A DNA stretch of 64,000 bases from Vampirovibrionales bacterium. GTDB lineage: Bacteria; Cyanobacteriota; Vampirovibrionia; Vampirovibrionales; Vampirovibrionaceae. The stretch is from assembly GCA_016712355.1 (NCBI GenBank), contig JADJRF010000005.1, forward strand, positions 2,480,001-2,544,000, given 5' to 3'. Numbering within the stretch: position 1 is the stretch's first letter; each line of letters starts with the position of its first letter. The notes beneath the pieces are model-generated. The model saw nothing but the letters and a program-made list of their open reading frames with translations, made no database searches and was not told where the DNA came from. A program made the position numbers and the translations under genes. Positions 52,418 through 62,428 of this stretch are shown here, piece by piece.

Positions 52418-53266
52418 TCACTCAAGGACGGAAACAGCACGTTTCTGAACGGCGCAGGCATTGACGAACCGCTGACCATTACCACCGGCTCAACGACGCA
52501 GGCGTATTTAGGCGATCATTTGGGATCTGCGAGTTGGTTGAGCGATTCAAACGGCGCGTTCCAGACACGGTATGATTATTCGAGCTATGGCAGGCTGGAA
52601 GGCAGCCTGCCGAATCCGTCGGCGACGAATAGCCTGACCTATACCGCCCGCGAAGATGACGGCACGGGTCTGATGTACTATCGCGCACGGTATTACGACC
52701 CCTCGATCGAAATCTTCATCTCCGATGATCCGTTGGGCGATAGCCAGCGGTATGTCGGGGGGATGCCAACAATTGCGACAGATCCTTTAGGGCTAGAGCT
52801 TGGTATTTACAAGCATAGGGATGGGACATATGGGCCCACTGAGAATTGGTATAATGCGCTTAATAATGCATTTCAATTAGGTGCTAAAGTCTGGATGTTT
52901 TTAATAGGGGATGACATTTGCACACTGTCAAGTCCCAGTTCATCGTTTATTGATAAAGCTTGGTCGGGATTCAGCCTCACACCGGAGGGCGAGTTTTCAA
53001 AAATAGGGAAATTCAGTAAGTTTATTAAAACTGCTGATGGAAAGATTGTATTTGGTTATACTAGACATGGTTTGAATCAGGCTATTGGAAGAGAAGGTAA
53101 AGGAGTTAGTATTAACGCTATAAATGACGCGCTGAGAAACCCTAAAAAAATCACAAATCAGGCAGCCGGCACCACTAAGTATATAGGCAGAAATGCCACG
53201 GTTGTAGTTAATAAAAAAGGGGAAAATCGTAACCACCTATGGAAAGCCTCGAAAGCCTTAAAATAG
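52418..53266 (+). CDS. Orphan Rhs tip cassette 2, BECR-type RNase toxin
   Basis: The frame opens after a TGA at 52415 with no clear ATG (TTG at 52520 possible); upstream 52370-52417 is more Rhs core in another frame. Residues encode the conserved Rhs core copy, then a unique tip. The end FGYTRHGLNQAIGREGKGVS, AINDALRNPKK and YIGRNATVVVNKKGE is what I recall for tRNase toxins of the BECR fold (Barnase-EndoU-ColicinE5/D-RelE). A silent cassette that could be swapped onto the main Rhs by recombination. Overlaps its candidate immunity gene by 28 bases. Confidence 0.65.
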   Translation, partial: SLKDGNSTFLNGAGIDEPLTITTGSTTQAYLGDHLGSASWLSDSNGAFQTRYDYSSYGRLEGSLPNPSATNSLTYTAREDDGTGLMYYRARYYDPSIEIFISDDPLGDSQRYVGGMPTIATDPLGLELGIYKHRDGTYGPTENWYNALNNAFQLGAKVWMFLIGDDICTLSSPSSSFIDKAWSGFSLTPEGEFSKIGKFSKFIKTADGKIVFGYTRHGLNQAIGREGKGVSINAINDALRNPKKITNQAAGTTKYIGRNATVVVNKKGENRNHLWKASKALK

Positions 53267-53532
53267 AGATAGCAGACTCTGATTTTAACTTATTGCTATC
53301 ATTATTAAGCGATAGCAGTAAGCAGGGTCTTCTAAAGAGATCATCTAAAATTGGTAATAACGCTTTTGTTCTTTATATTGATTATTCATACATAGGGCTC
53401 GTTAATGAGGAATTAACAGATTCACTTGCTTCAAAAGGATTAGATGCTGACGATGAAGTGACAGCCTTTGGCGAACGTATTGAAGCACTAATAAATATAT
53501 TCAACCCGTATAAATATTCGGAACCATGTTAG
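53239..53532 (+). CDS. Candidate immunity protein for cassette 2
   Basis: 97 residues, soluble and acidic, starting inside the end of the toxin cassette. No family recognised. Overlap with the toxin gene is typical for toxin-immunity pairs. Confidence 0.55.
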   Translation: MESLESLKIEIADSDFNLLLSLLSDSSKQGLLKRSSKIGNNAFVLYIDYSYIGLVNEELTDSLASKGLDADDEVTAFGERIEALINIFNPYKYSEPC

Positions 53533-53556
53533 ACGTATTTATATGACAGATTAAAC

Positions 53557-54377
53557 ATGCTGAAAAATGGAGCAGGAATTGACGAACCTCTGACCATTAC
53601 CAACAGCTCAACGACGCAGACTTACCTTGGCGATCATTTGAGATCCACTGCGTGGCTCAGTGATGCGGATGGCGCGTTTCAGACGAGGTATGATTATTCG
53701 GGCTACGGCAAGCCAGAAGGCAGCCTCCCGAATCCGTCGGCGACGAATAGCCTGACTTACACGGCTCGTGAAGACGACGGTACCGGCTTGATGTACTATC
53801 GCGCGCGGTATTACGATCCAAGTCTGGAGATATTTATTTCCGACGATCCGCTGGGGGATGGCCAGCGGTATGTTGGGGGGAATCCTTTGCGGTGGGTGGA
53901 TCCGTTCGGGCTGCAAGCGGATGCAATCTTTATCAATTCAAATAAGAGCCCAAAGGATCGGCGTCTCTATTATAGTGCCAAAAATATTAAAAATAGCTCA
54001 AAATCATATATGATTGTTGTCCATAGTGATGGGAGGAAATTATTTGTACCCTTAAAAACGCCCGTCTTGGGTAGTAACGGAGAACGCATCTACTATAAGG
54101 GAATCTCCGTTGAGGAATTTTATAGCAAGTACATAAAAGGGAATAGAAATATAGGAATTCAAGATGTAATTATTCTTCAGGCCTGCCATGCCGGGCGAGG
54201 TGGGGATGATTCGATCGCAAAAAACTTGCAAAATTATCTAGAATGAAAGTTCAATCCCCTGTAGATTATGGTTGGGTTACTTCAAAAGGAGAGTTCTATA
54301 GCGCTCCCAAAATAATGAATCCTTTTGCTCCTGATCAGCCCCTTTTCAAAGGCCCTCTTACTGATTTTAAGCCTTAG
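53557..54377 (+). pseudogene. Orphan Rhs tip cassette 3, caspase/CHAT-like tip, frameshifted
   Basis: The Rhs core copy (NGAGIDEPLTIT to RYVGGNPLRWVDPFGL) is followed by a tip with MIVVHSDGRKL and VIILQACHAGRGGDDS, a His...Cys pair in the contexts of clan CD (caspase/CHAT) peptidases. The frame stops at 54246. One A more at 54243 would continue as MKVQSPVDYGWVTSKGEFYS to 54377. No own start signal; another silent cassette. Confidence 0.6.
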
Positions 54378-54380
54378 ATA

Positions 54381-54818
54381 ATGAAAAAGTCTAAAAAAAT
54401 TCTACTAATTCTGCTTCTTGCAACCCCATGGGCTCTTTCTGTATATGGGATTGGCGAGTTTATATTGTCAGGTGACGCCGCCAGTTGTAAAAAGGCTAGA
54501 ATGGAACAGCAGGAGGTCTTAAAAGAAGAGGTTAGGAAATCTGAACGATTAGAAAAAGAAGCCGCGGCGGGCGATGCTGAAGCGATGTATTGGACATATC
54601 AATACTACGCGATATCCGTTCATGATTACCAAAAAGCCAATAAATGGTTAAAATTGTCTGCAGAAAATAATTTTATATGGGGGATGGAAGATTATGGCGA
54701 AAGGCTTTGTGAAATGGGAAAAATAGCAGAAGGGCAGTTCTATTTAAAAAAATCTTGCTCGGCAGGGCAAAAATCTGCCTGTGAATTTCTTCATAAATAT
54801 TGCCGGACAAAAAGGTAA
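54381..54818 (+). CDS. SEL1-repeat-like lipophilic-anchored protein, candidate immunity
   Basis: 145 residues. An N-terminal hydrophobic segment (KKILLILLLATPWALSVYGI) is followed by a charged helix and SEL1-like repeats (AAAGDAEAMYWTYQYY, KANKWLKLSAENNFIWGMED). SEL1-type proteins commonly follow Rhs tips as immunity or accessory proteins. Starts right after cassette 3. Confidence 0.55.
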   Translation: MKKSKKILLILLLATPWALSVYGIGEFILSGDAASCKKARMEQQEVLKEEVRKSERLEKEAAAGDAEAMYWTYQYYAISVHDYQKANKWLKLSAENNFIWGMEDYGERLCEMGKIAEGQFYLKKSCSAGQKSACEFLHKYCRTKR

Positions 54819-54828
54819 AAACGCTGCA

Positions 54829-54949
54829 ATGAAAAAATCTCAAAAAATTATTTATTTGTTTTTAGGATCTATTGGCTGGTTACTATGGTTCGCGTTCCTA
54901 CTCTATAAGTGGAGTTGTCAATGTGAGGGAGCCTATATGGTACAGGGGT
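54829..54949 (+). pseudogene. Small membrane protein truncated by IS3
   Basis: Starts at the ATG at 54829 (MKKSQKIIYLFLGSIGWLLW), sharing the MKKS(K/Q)K start with the previous gene. The IS left end begins at 54950 and the frame then runs into IS DNA to 54999. One membrane helix; the rest is lost. Confidence 0.55.
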
Positions 54950-55029
54950 TGGTCTGCCCCCCAGAAAACGAACCAGGGATAATGAGAAAATCGGGTTAAA
55001 CCAGTTAAAGAAGTGAAGGAGTTTAACCC

Positions 55030-55296
55030 GTGAAAAAGTCCAAATTCACCGAAGAGCAGATTGTGTTTGCCCTAAAAGAGCACCAGCAGGGTACGAAAGT
55101 GGAAGACATCTGCCGGAAACTGGGAGTAGTGCAGGCGACGTTCTACCGGTGGCAGCAACAGTTTGGCAGCCTGAGCGTCATGGAAGTCAAAGAAATGCGT
55201 CTGCTCAAGGAAGAGAACACCAGACTCAAGCAACTTGTAGCTGAACTGAGCCTGGATCGGCATATGTTGCAGGAAATCGTTCAAAAAAAGCTCTGA
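55030..55296 (+). CDS. IS3-family transposase OrfA (element C)
   Basis: 88 residues: HTH (VEDICRKLGVVQATFYRW) and zipper helix (LLKEENTRLKQLVAELSLDR). GTGAAGGAG lies upstream. Ends at a run of six A plus G (CAAAAAAAG-like), a frameshift site. Confidence 0.9.
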   Translation: MKKSKFTEEQIVFALKEHQQGTKVEDICRKLGVVQATFYRWQQQFGSLSVMEVKEMRLLKEENTRLKQLVAELSLDRHMLQEIVQKKL

Positions 55297-55316
55297 AGCC
55301 TGTTCAGGAACGGGAT

Positions 55317-55998
55317 TTGGTTGACTGGCTGAAGCTTTGCCACAAGGTCAGCGTGCGTCGCGCATGCCGATTAATTCGGTTTCGGCGGCCAACTTACTAC
55401 TACCAATCCAAACTCTCTGAGCAGGCGTATCTATCCAAACGCATTTGTGAGATTGCTTCTGAAAAGCCCCGGTATGGCTACCGCCGGATTACGATTCTGC
55501 TGCGACGGGAGGGCTTGCCGGTCAATCCTAAGCGGGTCTACCGGCTGTACAGGGAAGAGGGCTTACAGATGCGCAAGAAAGTCCCCAAGCGGCGGGTTTT
55601 TCCGCAGTTGCGGCAGGTCCGGCAACCGGCCCAGCAGCAGAATCCATGCTGGAGCATGAATTTTGTATCTGACCAGTTGTACGACGGACAGAAACTGCGC
55701 TGCCTGACCATTGTCGATAATCACACCCGAATCAGTCCGGCGATTGGTGTGGGTTTTCGCTACACGGCCTGCAACGTGATTAACACGCTGAACCTGGCAG
55801 TGCAGCGATATGGCCAACCTGAGCCGATTCCGGCAGGAATGCCTGAATCAGCACTGGTTCTTGTCTTTGGAGGATGCTCAGGAGAAAATTGAAATGTGGC
55901 GGCAGGACTACAATGACGTGCGTCCGCATAGCTCATTGGGAGAGCTGACCCCTCATTCCTTCGCCGCCGCAAACAGCCTGGCTAGCCAAGCTGTTTGA
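55317..55998 (+). pseudogene. IS3-family OrfB (element C) lacking the catalytic centre
   Basis: The N-terminal half is normal through WSMNFVSDQLYDGQKLRCLT (first Asp). Around 55815 the frame jumps: the DNG...E region (~60 codons) is deleted, and the end (RFRQECLNQHWFLSLEDAQE, PHSSLGELTPHSF) is in another frame. Inactive. Confidence 0.85.
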
Positions 55999-56045
55999 AT
56001 CCCCGATTTCTCATTTCAAACGGTCCGCTTTTCGGGGCAAGACCA

Positions 56046-56096
56046 AAAAATCCTAAAATTCGACTTTTGGATGGCTCCGGGTACGGGGCTCGGTCA
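56046..56096 (+). mobile_element. Right-end fragment of IS element B
   Basis: TCCTAAAATTCGACTTTTGG then ATGGCTCCGGGTACGGGGCT and CGGTCA match the last ~50 bases of element B (39075-39124) with one change. The remainder of that copy was lost, probably when element C inserted. Confidence 0.8.
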
Positions 56097-56688
56097 AAAT
56101 GATCAATCAAATTACCTAATCGTTAACTTCAACAGAGCAGGAAAGAGTCAATCTGTGCACCTCCCAATCGAACCTTTGGACTTTGGACAGAAAATCGTTT
56201 TAGTTTTTCTTGGCGGATTTTTCTTGTTTGTGTTTTCTTGCGCCCTTTTAACAGCCAGTCTTGCAGAGGCGCCCAATGACATTCGAGGCTATTTCTTTAT
56301 TACACAAGCTGCAAGAGTAAAAAGCTCTACTGTTCTAATACCGACACGGGGTCCGGCGTCCCTCTGTGTAATGTATACATTCAGAGATCAAAAAGGAATC
56401 GAGCACACTGGGAAAAATTTTAATGATCAGAGTCCCTGCAAAAAATCCGCCAATGTGACCGAACTAAACAGGCTATGCGCCACAAAATACAGACCCAATA
56501 ATATTATCAGCATACATTACAACAGCAAAAACCCAGCAGAATCTTTCATACACAAGGAAATCAGACTCCGGGAGTTTTTCATGATCCTGGCCGTTCCAAT
56601 ACTTCTTTTCCTCAGCCTTATATGCTTTCAAATCGGGAAGAAGCGTTTAATTTTTTCTTTATTTAATCAAAAACCATTCGGCAATTAG
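56071..56688 (+). CDS. DUF3592-like membrane protein, start supplied by IS end
   Basis: 205 residues as read, but the ATG and first ~8 residues come from the IS fragment, so the native N-terminus is probably lost. Two membrane helices (~residues 43-65 and ~170-190) flank an extracytoplasmic domain with LCVMYTFRDQKGIEHTGKNF and NNIISIHYNSKNPAESF, a DUF3592-type pattern. Such proteins accompany polymorphic toxins, so it may be an old immunity gene. Confidence 0.5.
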   Translation: MAPGTGLGQNDQSNYLIVNFNRAGKSQSVHLPIEPLDFGQKIVLVFLGGFFLFVFSCALLTASLAEAPNDIRGYFFITQAARVKSSTVLIPTRGPASLCVMYTFRDQKGIEHTGKNFNDQSPCKKSANVTELNRLCATKYRPNNIISIHYNSKNPAESFIHKEIRLREFFMILAVPILLFLSLICFQIGKKRLIFSLFNQKPFGN

Positions 56689-57136
56689 GGCGCGTATCGA
56701 ATTACCCGCCCCAGGAACCTCAATTTTAAGCGGGAAAGCTGTGGTAATATACACCGACTATTTTAACAAATTGTGACCATAGCGCACCCCACAGCGCGAG
56801 GATCAGGAGGAAGGGTTTATACAGGCCCGCAACAGTCGTCATTCGCAAGGCGGGTTTAGCCCATCTCCACACGGCTGTCGGGAAGACCTCACCTGAGAAA
56901 CCGTAGAAAAAACATTGGGCAGTGGGTTTTTCAGCATGAGCGTAACGGGCATCCAATCCCTTATTTGTATTGTAAAAACAGGAGGCTCATCGAGTCTTGT
57001 CGAGAGTTATGAAAAGGAGTAAAATAACCACACCTGAAGCGGCGCAAAAAGATTGACAGATAAAAATCGTAACGGAAAAAAATGAATTATGCCCCCTGTT
57101 CAGAAAGCCTGAAATTTTAAAGGATATTAGCACATC
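56689..57136. other. Gene-poor stretch
   Basis: No convincing gene. A 76-codon minus-strand frame (56726-56956) with a hydrophobic stretch (LYKPFLLILALWGALWSQFV) is possible but has no recognised family or supporting context. Confidence 0.4.
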
Positions 57137-57321
57137 GTGATTCCCGCACGAAGTCCTCAGGCGTTAAGTCTTCTGGAAGCTCAAAACAAGGCCGAAAAAT
57201 TATTTCAAGAGGTGGAAAAACGCCAGATAATACAGCCCGGAGGAACCGAATTGAGAATTAGCGAATAATTTTTGATTTGGCGCAAGAAAGAGGTTTCTAC
57301 GAAGAATTTCTCAATATTTAA
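57137..57321 (+). pseudogene. N-terminal relic of an M24 (Xaa-Pro) peptidase
   Basis: From a GTG: MIPARSPQALSLLEAQNKAE, KLFQEVEKRQIIQPGGTELR, ISE, stop; with one A added near 57263, it continues IIFDLAQERGFYEEFLNI. The pattern A..KA..LF.EVE...I.PG.(S/T)E...S..I..LA matches the start of M24-family peptidases. All catalytic regions are absent. Based on memory of the family. Confidence 0.45.
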
Positions 57322-57544
57322 ATCCCGTCTATCACTATTTGTCGGCTTGCCGCCTAACGGGACAGCGCCCAGATCCAGAGCCCCATAACCTGAACCGATC
57401 GCATTGGGGACAATCTATTTATCTTGTCGTACAGAAATTCTCCTGTTATGATTTTTACTTACGGGGCCGCGCCGGACCCTCAGGCACACACACTCAGAGA
57501 GGCCAGACGAAGTTGTGTTACCATGAGAATCGCTTCGGATCACC
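57322..57544. other. Intergenic stretch before ppc
   Basis: No credible gene; short frames here lack start signals and family likeness. Contains the presumed ppc promoter, with no clear boxes. Confidence 0.4.
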
Positions 57545-60500
57545 ATGCTGAGAAAGGGGATGGCCATGCAGGGCGCAGGCATACAATCGTCGGCAGAGAC
57601 CTCGCAAACACTGTCTGCATGGGCGTGGTACCAACGCATTGTACAGACGTTACCCGGCATTTCGGGCCCCCATAAATCAGCCCCCAGACCCCGGTATATG
57701 ATGACATTCGCTTGTTAGGGGCCTTGCTGGGCAAGGTCGTTGTGGGCGATCGGCCCAATGGACATGAGCTATTCCTGCTAATTCGCGAGTTACGTCGGCA
57801 GATTCAGGCGTCTCGCGCCGCAGGACAGGATACCACGCAATCGGACGTAGAAAATATTCTGTCTAACCTGCTGGCCAGCGAATCGACAAAAGCAGACCTC
57901 GAAAAATTACTGAAAATCGTCGATACGTTTCGCATTTTTCTGGAGTTGGCCTCTATTGCGGAAAGCTATCATCATGACCAATTTCAACCTCCAGAACCTT
58001 CCATTGAGCAGCTTATTGCTCAAAAGGCGCTCGGTGGCGTCCCGTCAGACAATATCCTTCTTGCACTGGAAAAGATCTGCTTGCGACTGGTCTCGACTGC
58101 GCATCCTACTCAGATTTTCAGAACGACGTATCTTCACCATCACAAGATAATTTTAAAGTTATTAGGGGAATTTCATGACGCCAAGAACGCGGAGGACCAA
58201 GCTCGCGTTATTAAAGCGCTGGAAGCGCGTATTCAGTGCCTCTGGCTCACAGGCTTTGTGAAATGGGTCAAACCTACGGTGCAGGACGAAGCCAAGGCAT
58301 TAGAAAATTATCTGGATGTCCTCTTTAACACGCTCCCCGAACTCCAGGTTACGCTAGAGAGCACATTACAAACGACGTTGCGCACTCAGCGACGATTATT
58401 CAAAAACCATCCCGCCGTTGAGATCGGCAGTTGGGTAGGCGGGGACATGGACGGCAACCCGAATGCTCAGCCCCATGTTTTAGCCGCGATTCTAGCTTCT
58501 CGCCGACAGCAGATATTGATAAAGTATCGGGATCAATTAGCGGCGTTAGCGGAAGAATATAGTTTCTCCGCACTTAAAGGGATCGAGCGTCACGAAGCGC
58601 TTCTATCTTCAATTGAGCAGGATTTAAAAGAATTTGAAGCCGCAAAATCGCATCCCTTTGAGCGGTCAGAAGGGATTTATAAGTACCACGAACGAGAACC
58701 CTATCGTCAGAAACTACTGTTAATGGTCGCCAAGCTGAATCACACCCTGACCTATCCCCTCACTTTAAGCATGTTAGACGCGCCTCGTTTCAGCAGTCAA
58801 TTCAGCTTCCTCCCGCAGCCTTTTCCACATGGATTCGCTTATAGACGCGCCGCCGAACTCATCTCAGATTTGAAGCTGATTTTAGACGGACTGAATGAAC
58901 TAGGGCTTTCCGATAATTTTCTACGGCCCATTGAAACCTGTTTAAATGCCGTCCAGATTTTTGATTTTCACTTTGCAGGCATTGACCTGCGAGAAGAGGC
59001 GGAGCACTTCCAATCCGCCGCACGTTGCGGGTTGATGGCGAGAGGATATGATTTAGCGCCATTCTTTAACCCAAATGATAATACGCACGCCACTGACGCA
59101 TGGTTCGCATTTTTAGAGCAGTATTTGACCCAGGCAACCACAACGCATATTCAGCCTCATGAATTAGCGCGCGTCGTCACCCACTGGCCACAATGGTTTT
59201 CAGAAGGCGGCGCCTCAGAAATGCGCCTGTTTGGCATGACAGCGGTCATGAAGCTCGCGCATGCCGAAATCGGGCCGCAAGCGTCACGGCATGTATTGCT
59301 CAGCATGACGCATTCGGCATCAGACGCACTGGCGGCGCTTGCGCTGCTCAAGTGGCAACAGTTAGCGCACTATGAAAATGACCAATGGATGGGCGCTGTA
59401 GATATTGTGCCGCTCTTTGAAACAATCAACGATCTGGTCGCGGCCCCACAGATGATGACGCAATTATTTGAATCCGCTGCGTATCGCGGCTATCTTCGCG
59501 CGCGAGGCAATCGCCAGGTAGTCCTGATCGCCTATAGTGACAGCAACAAAGACGGGGGTATTTTACCAGTAAATGGTCGCTCTATCTGGTACAACAGCAA
59601 TTGTCCGACATTGCGCATCGATATGGCGTCACCATTCAGTATTACCATGGGCGCGGCGGTAGTATTGGTCGAGGCGGCGGACCGACCCGACAACATATTT
59701 TATCTCTTCCCACCGAAAGTTTTCGGTCCGGCATTCAGATTACCGAGCAAGGCGAAGTATTGGCCAGGCATTATTTATCGGAAATAACAGCCGAAGCCCA
59801 CCTGAATAATTTGTTGAGCGCCGCCTTCCTGCGTAATTTAAAAGACGAGGAAAATATCGATCACGATCCGCCAGCCTGGGTGGCGATAGCAGAAGCATTG
59901 TCGGCCACGTCGTATCAAAAATATCGAGACCTTAAGCAATTGCCAGGCTTTGTGGCCTATTTTCACGATGCCACCCCTCGCGAGATTGAAACCATTCATA
60001 TCGGATCGAGACCAACGCACCGGCGCAAAATTGCGCGCATAGAAGATTTACGCGCTATTCCGTGGGTTTTTCGATGGTTCCAGTCTCGCACCATTATTCC
60101 AGGGTGGTTTGGCTTGGGATCCGCTTTGCAGGCGTACGCACAGCAGCACGCGGAAGGACTGAGCGCTCTTCGGACGCTTTATCAGGATTGGCCCTTCTTT
60201 CATGGCGTCCTCAATAACAGCGCTATCGGCATTCTTCAAGCCGACATGCCCATTTCACAACATTACACCACGCTTCTCAAAACACCCTCCCATAACCGTA
60301 CGGAAGTCCAGGCCATTTTTGACGCAATTCAGGCAGAATACGCGCTGACCCGCGCCATGCTGTTAAGCGTCATAAACTGCGAACACCTGCTGTCTGCACC
60401 AGAAACCGCTTCGTTACAGAAGTCCATCGCCATGAAACGCACGTATCTGGACCCGCTGAATTATTTACAAGTGTACCTGTTGAAGCAATACAGAAGTCAA

Positions 60501-60596
60501 TCCAGCGCGCACGATCAGCAACTTCAGGATTTATACTATCGCGCCTTCATCAGTTCAACCGGCGGTATTGTCGCGGGGTTGGGGACTTCCGGTTAA
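57545..60596 (+). pseudogene. ppc: Phosphoenolpyruvate carboxylase, two apparent frameshifts
   Basis: Three frames: 57545-~57685 (N-terminal ~45 residues), ~57676-59565, and ~59560-60596. One C more in the C run at 57681-57685 and one T more at 59561-59564 give a 1017-residue protein, normal for the family. PEPC makes oxaloacetate from PEP and bicarbonate. Motifs: LVSTAHPTQIFRTTYL (catalytic His), SWVGGDMDGNPNAQP, YSDSNKDGG and YYHGRGGSIGRGGGPT. The C-terminus AGLGTSG departs from the usual NTG. An essential-looking gene with two homopolymer indels suggests assembly error, but true decay is possible. Confidence 0.85.
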
Positions 60597-60778
60597 GTAT
60601 TTACAGACAAATATAACGCACTGCAACAGAGTCACCGAAAGAACCATTGACAAACCGCCTTAATATTACTGATAATACGCTATATTTCATTTTCACAGAA
60701 GGTCCGTCCCTGGTGGCCGGTTGGGTTTAATAGCGTTGCGCTGATACGCTTGCCCCGAAATACAATTGGAGAAAACGC

Positions 60779-62308
60779 ATGAAACGTTGGACTGCGCGAG
60801 CTTTAGCGTGCCTGTTAATTTCTCAGGTCATATTCTGGTGTCCACCTTTGCCGGCCAGAGAATTATCCAAAGCCGGGCAGATTTTCCAGCAAGTCAAAGA
60901 CGGTATTGTCACGGTTTTCTCATCATCCGGGCATGGGTCAGGCGTGATCATCGACGCTTCGGGGCTGATTCTAACAAACAGCCACGTAGTTAAAGAAAAC
61001 GCAGGGAATTTAAGAGTTAAAATAACCCCCGGCGTTATTTTAGAAGCCAAATTACTGGAAAATGATCGAGCAAATGATCTGGCCATTCTCTGGGTGAATC
61101 TTGAAAAGGCAGGTAAGGCAACGGTTCTTCCCATTTTCACCCCTCCGCCAGGCGAAGATCTGGTCTTGGTAGGCGAAGAAATTATTGCCGTGGGGAGTCC
61201 CATTCAACGCGAAACGCTTGAAAAAACCCTGACCACCGGCGTCGTCGGTAAATTTGAGGGGGAAGTAATTCGACACGACGCCAGCATCAATGGCGGAAAC
61301 TCAGGCGGCCCACTCTTAAATTACGACGGCCAGATTGTCGGGATCAATACGTTCGTCCAGGCAGCAAACGGCCCCCCTCTTGCAGGCGCTGTCCCCATCA
61401 CAAAAGCGATTCTCCTTCTCTCCAAGGCCAAAGCAGACATTCTAACTTCAGAGAAGCCTTCTTCAGAACTACTCCCGGATACCCCTGCGATCCCATTTCC
61501 CATCGCCCAACTCGTAAAAGAATCCCCCTCTCTTTTTACAGACAGAGATCAGAAGGATTACAACTTTAAATCCAATTATTTCAGCGTGAGTGTCCTGACG
61601 CCTATTCAGGGGTATCATCAAATTATTAAAGCAGAGGATAAAATCCTCAAACACCGCAAGGGGCGAGCCAGGAAAAAAGGCTTTCAACTGACGGATGATG
61701 AGATTGATTATAAAAACCTTGCTTTTTACAACTATCAAAAGCCCGTTGTGACCGTCGTGGTAATTCCAAACCCAAAACTGACCACCACCAGCAAAGTAGT
61801 CAATACTCTTTCTTTTTTAGCAGCCGCAGTCGCCAGCGCCGCCTCGTTTGGCGTAGGTACGCCCCTCATGCTCGCCCCATTTTATATGGGAAAGCATGAA
61901 ATTAAAAAAGATTTTCTGAAAATGTCACTTAAAAAAGAAAATAATGAACTTGCTTGCACGCCCATTGAAACGGGCAGAGCCCCCTTCAAGGAATCGATGC
62001 GTCAAATGACCGGTTATCTTTACAATGAATTTATTGATAAATCTTATGTGGGCCTCTATACATTCGATTCAAAATGCTTTGAGACCCCCAGCAGTTTAAA
62101 GCTGGTCATCGATATAGAAGGAAGCAAAGATGAAGACAGGACGCTGCGATTCCCCAGAAAAATCCAGGAACTGATTGTCTCCGACTTTAAGCCATACTGG
62201 TCGTATGTGAACAGTCTTCATTCGACGAATAAGAGCGAATTAAACAGGATACCCGCATCAGAAACGCCCCCGAAATCCGCAACAGAAACCGCGCCGGGAG
62301 CCCCCTAG
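60779..62308 (+). CDS. Exported trypsin-like serine protease with extra C-terminal domain
   Basis: 509 residues with a signal peptide (to about LPA-RE). S1C-type protease domain (residues ~30-215): His in ILTNSHVV, Asp in ANDLAIL and Ser in DASINGGNSGGPLLN, so the triad is complete. No PDZ domain is seen. The C-terminal ~290 residues are unrecognised, with a hydrophobic stretch (~345-375, SFLAAAVASAASFGVGTPLM) that could span or touch the membrane, and a conserved-looking region with two cysteines. Probably a periplasmic quality-control or processing protease. Confidence 0.8.
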   Translation: MKRWTARALACLLISQVIFWCPPLPARELSKAGQIFQQVKDGIVTVFSSSGHGSGVIIDASGLILTNSHVVKENAGNLRVKITPGVILEAKLLENDRANDLAILWVNLEKAGKATVLPIFTPPPGEDLVLVGEEIIAVGSPIQRETLEKTLTTGVVGKFEGEVIRHDASINGGNSGGPLLNYDGQIVGINTFVQAANGPPLAGAVPITKAILLLSKAKADILTSEKPSSELLPDTPAIPFPIAQLVKESPSLFTDRDQKDYNFKSNYFSVSVLTPIQGYHQIIKAEDKILKHRKGRARKKGFQLTDDEIDYKNLAFYNYQKPVVTVVVIPNPKLTTTSKVVNTLSFLAAAVASAASFGVGTPLMLAPFYMGKHEIKKDFLKMSLKKENNELACTPIETGRAPFKESMRQMTGYLYNEFIDKSYVGLYTFDSKCFETPSSLKLVIDIEGSKDEDRTLRFPRKIQELIVSDFKPYWSYVNSLHSTNKSELNRIPASETPPKSATETAPGAP

Positions 62309-62428
62309 AGGCAGGATATTCAGGAGGTCTGTTTTTCTTCAGGCCCCAGCCGTTTCTCGGAAACAGCCCCTCCCCGCACGTCTTGATCCCGCTTGGCGCG
62401 CCCGGGCAGCAGGGGTCCTCCAGAAAAC
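62309..62428. other. Spacer between protease gene and tRNA-Thr fragment
   Basis: GC-rich, no gene seen. Confidence 0.4.

Larger units (their letters stand above)
54950..56045 (+). mobile_element. IS3-family element C, internally deleted (1096 bp)
   Basis: Terminal inverted repeats TGGTCTGCCCCC (54950) and (inverted) TGGTCTTGCCCCG (to 56045), extended by ATGAGAAA-TCGGG on both sides. Contains orfA and a defective orfB. No target duplication is visible because the right side abuts a fragment of element B. Confidence 0.85.

Noticed and set aside
57339..57675. Two overlapping short frames before ppc
   Set aside because: Low-quality composition and no start signals; the second runs through the ppc N-terminus, which reads better in another frame.
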